Assembly: GCA_050943335.1 (NCBI GenBank)
Contig: JBMNOZ010000004.1
Span: 42,747-106,746, forward strand
DNA: 64,000 bases
Direction: 5' to 3'
From: JBMNOZ01 sp050943335
Lineage (GTDB): Bacteria; Bacillota; Desulfitobacteriia; Desulfitobacteriales; Syntrophobotulaceae
The notes under the pieces are model-generated. The model made no database searches and had not been told where the DNA came from. It saw only the letters and a list, made by a program, of their open reading frames with translations. The position numbers and the translations under genes are program-made. This document shows positions 57,756 to 64,000 of this stretch, piece after piece. The number at the start of each line of letters is the position of its first letter. Position 1 is the stretch's first letter.

Positions 57756-58340
57756 ATGCGGCAAGCGGAACTTAAAAGAAAGACCTTAGAAACAGAAATC
57801 TATTTAAAACTTAATCTCGATGGTCGAGGAGAGACGAAACTGAGCACTGGGGTTGGCTTCTTTGAACACATGCTAAATACTTTTTGTCGCTTTGGTTTTT
57901 TTGACTTAGAATTAGAGGTCTTAGGCGATTTACATATTGACGCTCACCATACCATAGAAGATTGTGGCATTGTCCTGGGACAAGCCTTTAAAGAGGCTCT
58001 TGGGGATAGAAAAGGAATTGAAAGAACTGGAGACTGTCTTTTTCCCATGGATGAGGCTCTAGTTCAAGTGGCCGTCGATATAGCTAACCGGAGCTATTTA
58101 AACTGGAGTGTGGATTTATACCTGGGGGAGATCGGTAATTTCTCAGTGGAAATGGCGGAGGAGTTTTTTCGAGCCTTTACCAGCAATGCCGGACTTACCT
58201 TGCATATTATTCTTCTGCAAGGGAAAAACCGACATCATATTTTGGAGGCAGTATTTAAAGGAGTAGGAAAGGCTTTAGGTCTGGCGGTTAGAAAGAATCC
58301 GCACAATCAAGGGGTATTGTCTACAAAAGGAGTTTTGTAA
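57756..58340 (+). CDS. hisB: Imidazoleglycerol-phosphate dehydratase
   Basis: Manganese enzyme dehydrating IGP. Start ATG 57756 after AAAGGAGG; an earlier in-frame ATG at 57723 lies inside hisD. 194 residues, monofunctional. TGVGFFEHMLNTFCRFG, DAHHTIEDCGIVLGQAF and LTLHIILLQGKNRHHILEAVFKGVGKAL supply the metal-binding histidines. hisA starts six bases later, with no hisH between. Confidence 0.96.
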   Translation: MRQAELKRKTLETEIYLKLNLDGRGETKLSTGVGFFEHMLNTFCRFGFFDLELEVLGDLHIDAHHTIEDCGIVLGQAFKEALGDRKGIERTGDCLFPMDEALVQVAVDIANRSYLNWSVDLYLGEIGNFSVEMAEEFFRAFTSNAGLTLHIILLQGKNRHHILEAVFKGVGKALGLAVRKNPHNQGVLSTKGVL

Positions 58341-58345
58341 GAATT

Positions 58346-59074
58346 ATGATTATTTATCCGGCAATAGATTTAAAAGACGGTCTAGCTGTCCGTTTACGGC
58401 AGGGTCGAATGGATCAGGTTACTGTTTATAGCACTGACCCTCTGCAAGTTGCTAAAGAATTTAAAAACCGCGGTTCGAAATATTTGCATCTCGTGGATTT
58501 AAACGGCGCTTTTACAGGGCAACCCGTAAATGACGAAATTATTCGCCAAATAGTTAAAAAGGTTGATCTCAAAATCCAAGTGGGTGGCGGGATTCGGACC
58601 TTAGAACGGATTGAGCAATTACTGAGTCTCGGGGTCGCCAGGGTAATTCTTGGTACTGTGGCCGTAAGAGATCCAGAGTTAGTAAAAGAGGCTGTACAGA
58701 AATATGGGGAACAAATAATAGTGGGAATTGATGCCCAGGATGGAAAAGTTGCTGTGCAAGGCTGGGCGAAGAGCACTTCTTTAGAAGCGGAGGAGCTCGG
58801 TAGAACTATGAAAAAAGTAGGGGTCACCAGGATTGTGTTTACCGATATCGCCCGGGATGGGATGCTTAAGGGTCCCAATATTGAGAGCACAGTGAAAATG
58901 GCTCAAACCACAGGTCTTAAAGTTATCGCTTCTGGTGGAGTCTCCAGTCTTGAAGATTTAGTAAATTTAAAAAAGGAAGCAGATCAAGGGGTAGGAATTG
59001 AGGGAGTAATTATTGGGAAAGCGCTTTATACCGGAGAGTTCACCCTTGAAGAGGCCTTGGAAATAATAAACTAG
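58346..59074 (+). CDS. hisA: ProFAR isomerase
   Basis: Beta/alpha-barrel isomerase making PRFAR. 242 residues from ATG 58346, giving the usual MIIYPAIDLKDGLAVRL with the catalytic Asp8. QVGGGIRTLERIEQLLSLGVARVILGT and FTDIARDGMLKGPN (second catalytic aspartate) are present. AAAGGAG of the ribosome binding site is inside hisB. Confidence 0.96.
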   Translation: MIIYPAIDLKDGLAVRLRQGRMDQVTVYSTDPLQVAKEFKNRGSKYLHLVDLNGAFTGQPVNDEIIRQIVKKVDLKIQVGGGIRTLERIEQLLSLGVARVILGTVAVRDPELVKEAVQKYGEQIIVGIDAQDGKVAVQGWAKSTSLEAEELGRTMKKVGVTRIVFTDIARDGMLKGPNIESTVKMAQTTGLKVIASGGVSSLEDLVNLKKEADQGVGIEGVIIGKALYTGEFTLEEALEIIN

Positions 59075-59119
59075 ACTAGTTATAGCCAGTGATATTTTAT
59101 TGAAGAGGTGTAAAGTTAA

Positions 59120-59875
59120 ATGGCAAAAAGAATAATCCCCTGTCTCGATATTCAAGAAGGTCGAGTGGTAGTAGGTACCAATTTTATTAATTTAAAGGAT
59201 GCCGGCGATCCGGTTGAATTGGCTGAGCTCTATGAAAAAGAGGGTGCCGATGAAATTGCGTTTTTGAATATCTCTAGCTCTAGTTCCGGCCAAGAGGCTC
59301 TCCGGGACATAATTCGAAAAGCAGGGCGAAAGATTTCCATCCCCATAATTGTCGGGGGAGGAATCCAAACCCTAAAGGATATGGAAAATATGATTGAAGC
59401 CGGCGCGAAAAAAGTGTCCATCAATACCGCCGCGGTTAAAAACCCCAACCTTATTAAAGAGGGCGCCCAAAAATTTGGCAGCCAAAGCATAGTGGCGGCC
59501 ATTGATGTCCGCCGAGTAGAAGAGAGCTGGGAAGTTTATATTAATGGCGGGAGCAAAGGAACGGGCATGGAGGTCTTAGAGTGGGCAAAGAGAGTTGAAG
59601 ACCTTGGCGCTGGTGCAATCTTGCTTACCTCTGTAGATCGAGACGGAACAAAAAACGGCTATGATAATGAATTAAATCGAAGAGTCAGCCAGACAGTGTC
59701 AATCCCTATCATTGCCAGTGGCGGGGCTGGAAATCTTACTCACCTCTTGGAAGGATTTACTTTAGGGGGGGTAGAGGCGGTACTGGCGGCTTCTATTTTT
59801 CATTATCGGAAGTATAGCATTAAAGAAGCAAAGGATTATTTACGGAAGAAGGGAATTCCTGTTGAAACAAGATAG
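59120..59875 (+). CDS. hisF: Imidazole glycerol phosphate synthase cyclase subunit HisF, divergent
   Basis: Normally takes PRFAR and ammonia (from HisH) to IGP and AICAR. 251 residues from ATG 59120. The two catalytic aspartates are kept (D10 in PCLDI and the Asp of AIDVRR), and VGGGIQ, KKVSINTAAV and IIASGGAG phosphate sites are intact. But against the Thermotoga enzyme (recalled alignment) Lys19 is V18, Asp51 is N50 within FLNISSSSSG, and gate Glu167 is Ala in GAGAILL. No hisH is in the operon. It may use free ammonia or a non-standard partner, or have altered activity. Confidence 0.88.
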   Translation: MAKRIIPCLDIQEGRVVVGTNFINLKDAGDPVELAELYEKEGADEIAFLNISSSSSGQEALRDIIRKAGRKISIPIIVGGGIQTLKDMENMIEAGAKKVSINTAAVKNPNLIKEGAQKFGSQSIVAAIDVRRVEESWEVYINGGSKGTGMEVLEWAKRVEDLGAGAILLTSVDRDGTKNGYDNELNRRVSQTVSIPIIASGGAGNLTHLLEGFTLGGVEAVLAASIFHYRKYSIKEAKDYLRKKGIPVETR

Positions 59876-60554
59876 GAAAGCTAATTATTCTGAAACTCTA
59901 AAGAAAATTAATTGGAACGAACAGGGGCTTATTCCGGTTGTAGTTCAAGATGTGGAAAGCGGCGAAGTTTTAATGCTTGCCTATATGAACGAGCAGGCTC
60001 TTTTAAAGACTATTGAAGAGGGAAAAGCTTGTTATTTCAGCCGCTCCCGCAATTCTCTTTGGGTAAAGGGGGAAACCTCGGGGAATTTCCAAGAGGTAGT
60101 TGATATTTATTTAGACTGTGATCAGGACGCTGTTTTGCTCAAAGTTAAGCAGATCGGAAGAGCTTGTCATAAAAACTCCTTTTCTTGTTTTCACTACCAG
60201 CTCGGGGAGGAGAAGGAGAGTGGTGAAGTTAGTATAACGGCCCTTCCCAAAAAGGGCAGACCTGATCTTTCCTTAGGCAGGACTTTGGTACTCCTTGCAG
60301 AAATAATAAAGGAAAGAAAAAAAGAAAGGCCTGTCGATTCTTACACCACTTATCTTTTTAATTCTGGGTTGGACAAAATTTTAAAAAAGGTTGGGGAGGA
60401 GAGTGCGGAAGTAATTATTGCCGCCAAAAATAACTCCCTGTCCGAACTTCGCTATGAAACAGCAGATCTTCTTTATCATCTCTTGGTTTTACTGGAAGAG
60501 AAAGAATTGAACTTGCAGGAAATTGCCCAGGAGTTAAACGCGAGAAGAAAATGA
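59862..60554 (+). CDS. hisIE: Bifunctional PR-AMP cyclohydrolase / PR-ATP pyrophosphatase
   Basis: Steps 2 and 3 of histidine synthesis. 230 residues from TTG 59862, overlapping hisF by 14 bases with AAGAAGGG upstream. HisI (1-125): VVQDVESGEVLMLAYMNEQAL, YFSRSRNSLWVKGETSG, DCDQDA and the zinc cysteines in RACHKNSFSCF. HisE (140-230): DSYTTYLFNSGLDKILKKVGEESAEVIIAAK in the MazG-like fold. Confidence 0.95.
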   Translation: MKQDRKANYSETLKKINWNEQGLIPVVVQDVESGEVLMLAYMNEQALLKTIEEGKACYFSRSRNSLWVKGETSGNFQEVVDIYLDCDQDAVLLKVKQIGRACHKNSFSCFHYQLGEEKESGEVSITALPKKGRPDLSLGRTLVLLAEIIKERKKERPVDSYTTYLFNSGLDKILKKVGEESAEVIIAAKNNSLSELRYETADLLYHLLVLLEEKELNLQEIAQELNARRK

Positions 60555-60583
60555 GGTCAGGACCTTAAAACGGGGATAAAAGA

Positions 60584-60901
60584 ATGAAAAAATCAAATTC
60601 TAAAACTTTGACTTTACCTCGCCTCAACAAATTAACGCCTTCGTTGGAGAGTACGGCGTTAAAAATTATGGAAGAATCCGGGGAACTAGCCCAAGCTATC
60701 GGAAAATTAAGGGGGCTGAACGGGGAAAGGCCGGAGATTGAGGAAACCGAGGCTATGAAACTGGTTGCTCAGGAACTAATGGATGTTGCCCAAACCGCAG
60801 TGACCATGATGTTTGTACTTGAGGACCATTATGGAATTGATTTGGAGCATATCTTGCAATCCCATCTTACCAAACTTCGAAACAAAGGTTATTGTGATTA
60901 G
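60584..60901 (+). CDS. MazG-like nucleotide pyrophosphohydrolase
   Basis: 105 residues from ATG 60584. All-alpha NTP pyrophosphatase fold with the E-E-x-x-E and E-x-x-D metal motif: ALKIMEESGELAQAIG and VAQELMDVAQTAVTMM. Resembles single-domain MazG-like proteins that hydrolyse (d)NTPs, but lies 29 bases after hisIE and may belong to the his transcript. Substrate unknown. Confidence 0.85.
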   Translation: MKKSNSKTLTLPRLNKLTPSLESTALKIMEESGELAQAIGKLRGLNGERPEIEETEAMKLVAQELMDVAQTAVTMMFVLEDHYGIDLEHILQSHLTKLRNKGYCD

Positions 60902-60920
60902 AGAGGAAGGGATTTCCAAA

Positions 60921-63170
60921 ATGGATTATTTACAGGACCTTAATCCCATCCAGAGGGAAGCGGTTGAAAGCGGGGAGGGTCCTCTTCTTATTTTAGCCGG
61001 GGCTGGGTCAGGAAAAACCAGGGTTTTAACCTATAGGATTGCCCATTTAATCGCTCAAGGTGTAGAACCTTGGAATATCCTGGCGATTACTTTTACTAAC
61101 AAAGCAGCTCAGGAAATGAGAGAACGGGTTTTAAACTTAGTAGGCGGCGAAGGGCGCTATCTTTGGATAGCCACTTTTCATTCTACTTGTGTACGAATTC
61201 TACGACGAGAGATAAGCATACTACCAAACTATTCTCAGAGCTTTGTTATTTATGATGCGGCAGATCAATTGGCAGTAGTGAAGGAGTGTCTAAGAGAATT
61301 AAATATTGATGAAAAAAAACTGGTGCCCCGGGCAGTCTTAAATGCTATTAGCGAGGCTAAAAATAGGTTGTTGGATGTCAGGGCTTTTAAAGCCGGAGCT
61401 GAGGACTATTTTGAGGAACAAGTGGCTGATGTCTATTATCTCTATCAGAAAAAACTAGAGGCCAATAATGCCTTGGATTTCGATGATTTAATCAGTTTTA
61501 CAGTAAGGATATTTAGGGAAAACCCTGACGTTTTGGCTTTTTACCAGGAGAGGTTCCGGCATATTCTTGTTGACGAGTACCAGGACACCAACTATGCTCA
61601 GTATATATTTATTAATTTGTTGGCCAAAAGGTTTCGCAATTTATGCGTAGTGGGCGATGATGATCAATCCGTATACGGCTGGCGGGGGGCGGATGTTCAA
61701 AATATCCTCGATTTTGAGAGAGATTATCCCGAAGCTAAAGTTTTAAAACTGGAACAGAATTATCGCTCCACTCAAAAAATATTGCAAGCGGCCAACGAAG
61801 TAGTAAAAAATAATTCCAACCGTAAAGAAAAAAGGCTGTGGACCGATAATAACGAAGGGGAAGAAATAGTCCTTTATAGAGGGGATAATGAGCACGCGGA
61901 AGCTCGTTTTGTGGTGCGAAAAATCCGAGATTTAGCCGAAGAAGGACGTTCTTACACTGATTTTGCCGTGCTCTACCGGACCAATGCTCAATCCCGGGTT
62001 TTAGAAGAGCATTTAATGAAGGCCGGAATCCCTTATCGGATTTATTCGGGTATTAAATTCTATGAACGGGCGGAAATCAAAGATCTTCTGGCTTATCTGC
62101 GTTTGGTTCATAATCCTGCTGACCAGGTGAGTTTAGCACGGGTCATAAATGTTCCTAAAAGAGGAATAGGAAAAGGCAGCTGGGATAAAATAATGGAATA
62201 TGCCCGGGGAAAAGGGATCTCTATGTTTGAAGCTTTAACTGAAGCGGCAGATATCCCTGGACTCCAGGCCCAAAAAGTAAAAGCCCTGGAGGAATTCTAC
62301 AAATTAATTATAAATTTCCAAAACAAAGCCAAAAGCGGAATAACTATGACTGATTTGACAGAACAGATTCTAAGTGACACCGGGTATTGGCAAGCCTTAA
62401 GAGCAGCGAACACGCCGGAAGCAGAAGCTAGATTGGAAAATCTCCAGGAATTTCTCTCTGTAACTTCCGAATACGATAACAGCCAACAGGAATATTTACA
62501 GACTGTCCTTCCAGAAGGGGAACTGGCGCTCTCTGTTCTGGGCGGATTTTTGGAACAGGTATCTTTAGTAACTGAAATTGACAATTACGATGAAAATGAG
62601 GATGCCGTAAAACTAATGACCATGCACAGTGCTAAAGGGTTAGAATTCCCTGTAGTTTTTGCCGTGGGGATGGAAGAGGGAATTTTTCCGAGCAGCAGAA
62701 GTATATTGGAACAATATTTGCTGGAAGAAGAACGGCGGCTTTGTTATGTGACAATCACGAGAGCAAAAGAGAGATTGTTTTTAAGTTATGCGGAGCAGAG
62801 AATGGTTTACGGGCGTATCCAGGATAGCTTTCCTTCCCGTTTTCTAAAAGAGATTCCTTCCGAACTGCTGGTTCAGGAGTCTTCAGAAAAGGAAATCTCG
62901 GGCTCAGGGTTTGGTCGCCAACACTTTGGAAACAATAAAACAGGGACGGGGGGGTTTAGATTCGAAGCCGATTGGCGAGAAAAAGGCTCTCCCGTGGTTC
63001 CGTCTAATTCCGGAGTGCCTCGGGTTGGCGATAAAGTGGAACATTTTAAATTTGGAAAAGGGATTGTTATGGGAGTAAAAGGCGAGGGGCCTCAGGCGGA
63101 AATAACAGTAGTTTTTAGCGGCGAAGTAAAAAAACTGATTGCGGAATACGCACGCTTGACAAAATTATGA
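60921..63170 (+). CDS. pcrA: ATP-dependent DNA helicase PcrA/UvrD
   Basis: Superfamily 1A 3'-5' helicase for repair and plasmid replication. Start ATG 60921 after GAGGAAGGG; a longer frame from 60813 overlaps the MazG-like gene. 749 residues: Walker A AGAGSGKTRVLTYR, FTNKAAQEMRERV, Walker B ILVDEYQDTN, GDDDQSVYGWRGAD, QNYRST, MTMHSAKGLEFPVVF and VTITRAKERLFLSYA. C-terminal RVGDKVEHFKFGKGIVMGV is the RNA-polymerase-binding Tudor-like tail of PcrA. Confidence 0.97.
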   Translation: MDYLQDLNPIQREAVESGEGPLLILAGAGSGKTRVLTYRIAHLIAQGVEPWNILAITFTNKAAQEMRERVLNLVGGEGRYLWIATFHSTCVRILRREISILPNYSQSFVIYDAADQLAVVKECLRELNIDEKKLVPRAVLNAISEAKNRLLDVRAFKAGAEDYFEEQVADVYYLYQKKLEANNALDFDDLISFTVRIFRENPDVLAFYQERFRHILVDEYQDTNYAQYIFINLLAKRFRNLCVVGDDDQSVYGWRGADVQNILDFERDYPEAKVLKLEQNYRSTQKILQAANEVVKNNSNRKEKRLWTDNNEGEEIVLYRGDNEHAEARFVVRKIRDLAEEGRSYTDFAVLYRTNAQSRVLEEHLMKAGIPYRIYSGIKFYERAEIKDLLAYLRLVHNPADQVSLARVINVPKRGIGKGSWDKIMEYARGKGISMFEALTEAADIPGLQAQKVKALEEFYKLIINFQNKAKSGITMTDLTEQILSDTGYWQALRAANTPEAEARLENLQEFLSVTSEYDNSQQEYLQTVLPEGELALSVLGGFLEQVSLVTEIDNYDENEDAVKLMTMHSAKGLEFPVVFAVGMEEGIFPSSRSILEQYLLEEERRLCYVTITRAKERLFLSYAEQRMVYGRIQDSFPSRFLKEIPSELLVQESSEKEISGSGFGRQHFGNNKTGTGGFRFEADWREKGSPVVPSNSGVPRVGDKVEHFKFGKGIVMGVKGEGPQAEITVVFSGEVKKLIAEYARLTKL

Positions 63171-63206
63171 TTCAAGGATAGACAAAGATGCGAAGGGGTA
63201 GGTGTA

Positions 63207-64000
63207 ATGAGTGAAACTCGTTTGGAGGAACTAAAAAAACTGATCGCGGAAGCCGATTATCACTATTACGGCTTAGATCAACCTATTTTGACCGACGCCG
63301 AATACGATTCCTATTTCAAAGAATTACTGGAAATAGAAAAAAAATATCCGCAGTTAGTTACTGCTGATTCACCTTCCCAGAGAGTCGGCGGGTTTGTGGC
63401 TTCTCAATTCCCTAAAATACGTCATTCGGAACCTCTTTTAAGTCTTGATAATGCTTTTAACAGCGAAGATTTAAGGGAATTTGACCGTCGGGTTCGCAGA
63501 GTCGCTCCTATGGCGGAATATGTAGTAGAGTTAAAGATCGATGGCTTAACTGTGGCCTTAACTTATGAAAGGGGGATCTTCCTGCGGGCGGCAACCCGGG
63601 GAGACGGGGAAGTGGGGGAGGAGATTTCAGCTAATGTAAAAACCATCCGTGCCATTCCCTTACGCTTGCGGAAAGAATTGGATTTCTCCCTTATCGAGAC
63701 CCTTGATATCCGGGGAGAAGGGTATATGCCGAAAGAATCTTTCTTAAGCCTTAATGCTCGGCGAGAGGAAGAGGGATTAACTCTATTCGCTAATCCGCGC
63801 AATGCGGCGGCTGGTTCTTTAAGACAGCAAGATTCAAAGATCGCAGCGGAAAGAAAATTGGGGTTTTTCTCTTATCAATTGCTTCAGGCTGAGCAGTTGG
63901 GAATTAAGACTCAAGAAGAGGCTTTACGGTTTTTAAAAGTCCTTGGATTTAGCGTTAATCCCTATTTTAAGTTATTCTCAACTATAGAGGAAGTCACCGA
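63207..64000 (+). CDS. ligA: NAD-dependent DNA ligase, N-terminal part (cut by window end)
   Basis: NAD+-dependent ligase sealing nicks in replication. ATG 63207 after AAGGGGTAGG; 264 codons are visible with no stop before the window end. Domain Ia with HYYGLDQPILTDAEYDSYFKEL, adenylation domain with the catalytic lysine K110 in VELKIDGLTVAL, TRGDGEVGEE and NPRNAAAGSLRQ. The remaining OB, zinc-finger, HhH and BRCT domains lie beyond the window. pcrA-ligA order is usual in Firmicutes. Confidence 0.96.
   Translation, partial: MSETRLEELKKLIAEADYHYYGLDQPILTDAEYDSYFKELLEIEKKYPQLVTADSPSQRVGGFVASQFPKIRHSEPLLSLDNAFNSEDLREFDRRVRRVAPMAEYVVELKIDGLTVALTYERGIFLRAATRGDGEVGEEISANVKTIRAIPLRLRKELDFSLIETLDIRGEGYMPKESFLSLNARREEEGLTLFANPRNAAAGSLRQQDSKIAAERKLGFFSYQLLQAEQLGIKTQEEALRFLKVLGFSVNPYFKLFSTIEEVT

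Noticed and set aside
1..64000. CRISPR arrays, insertion sequences, phage genes, tRNA or rRNA genes
   Set aside because: No regularly spaced repeats, transposase motifs, integrases or recognisable tRNA/rRNA sequences were seen on either strand by eye.

Overview
The window is a gene-dense chromosomal stretch from a low-to-mid GC, endospore-forming, motile, Gram-positive anaerobe, most like the Clostridia/Peptococcaceae lineage. The supporting signs are an mraY-murD-ftsW-murG-murB-murA-ftsQ-sbp-ftsZ cell-wall/division cluster running directly into spoIIGA-sigE-sigG, a T-box in front of ileS, PyrR attenuators in the pyr operon, the short HisG plus HisZ form of ATP-phosphoribosyltransferase, the LL-diaminopimelate aminotransferase route (dapF-dapL), and AGGAGG-type ribosome binding sites with frequent GTG and TTG starts. 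The species cannot be fixed from sequence alone. I saw no rRNA, tRNA, CRISPR array, insertion sequence or phage gene.

Layout. 1-8.7 kb: peptidoglycan precursor synthesis and division genes, with murC and ftsA absent from their usual slots. 8.8-11.4 kb: early and late sporulation sigma factors with the SpoIIGA protease. 11.5-14.5 kb: ymxH, an HlyD-like membrane protein, yggS/ylmE, sepF and ylmG. 14.6-19.3 kb: T-box, ileS, lspA and an rluD-type gene, facing a Cache-domain chemoreceptor. 21.5-27.8 kb: pyrR-B-C-K-D-F-E with two PyrR attenuators and no carAB. 27.8-35.3 kb: phosphotransacetylase, a hydrolase, a hexapeptide acetyltransferase, an unknown protein, malate dehydrogenase, malic enzyme and the RqcH ribosome-rescue factor. 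35.4-43.3 kb: a Ca2+-type P-ATPase, a second chemoreceptor, dapF-dapL and an unknown HExxH protein. 43.3-49.4 kb: yicC-remA-gmk-rpoZ-coaBC-metK, then phenylacetate-CoA ligase with a tandem-ACT protein. 49.5-54.1 kb: a cysteine-desulfurase-like protein with a DsrE-like partner, then nfeD-floA and a Pro/Lys/Arg-rich membrane protein. 54.2-60.9 kb: yerC (TrpR family) and hisZ-G-D-B-A-F-IE with a MazG-like gene. 60.9-64 kb: pcrA and the start of ligA.

Regulation readable from the sequence includes sigma-A promoters (best: 54173-54201 for his, 40017-40045 for dapF, 42204-42232 and 38113-38140), a sigma-F/G-type promoter before sigG, a T-box, two PyrR attenuators, several intrinsic terminators, and a palindrome over the -10 of the his promoter beside a TrpR-family gene.

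The most unusual signals are: (a) a his operon with no hisH, whose HisF lacks the residues at the Lys19, Asp51 and Glu167 positions of classic HisF; (b) several promoters framed by near-perfect inverted repeats with one arm at the -35 region and the other downstream of the start point (ymxH, dapF, the gene at 42308, and more weakly ftsQ); (c) a long paired leader with a U-tract upstream of nfeD; (d) a strong hairpin that buries the ribosome binding site of the DsrE-like gene; (e) an uncharacterised HExxH protein at 42308-43264.
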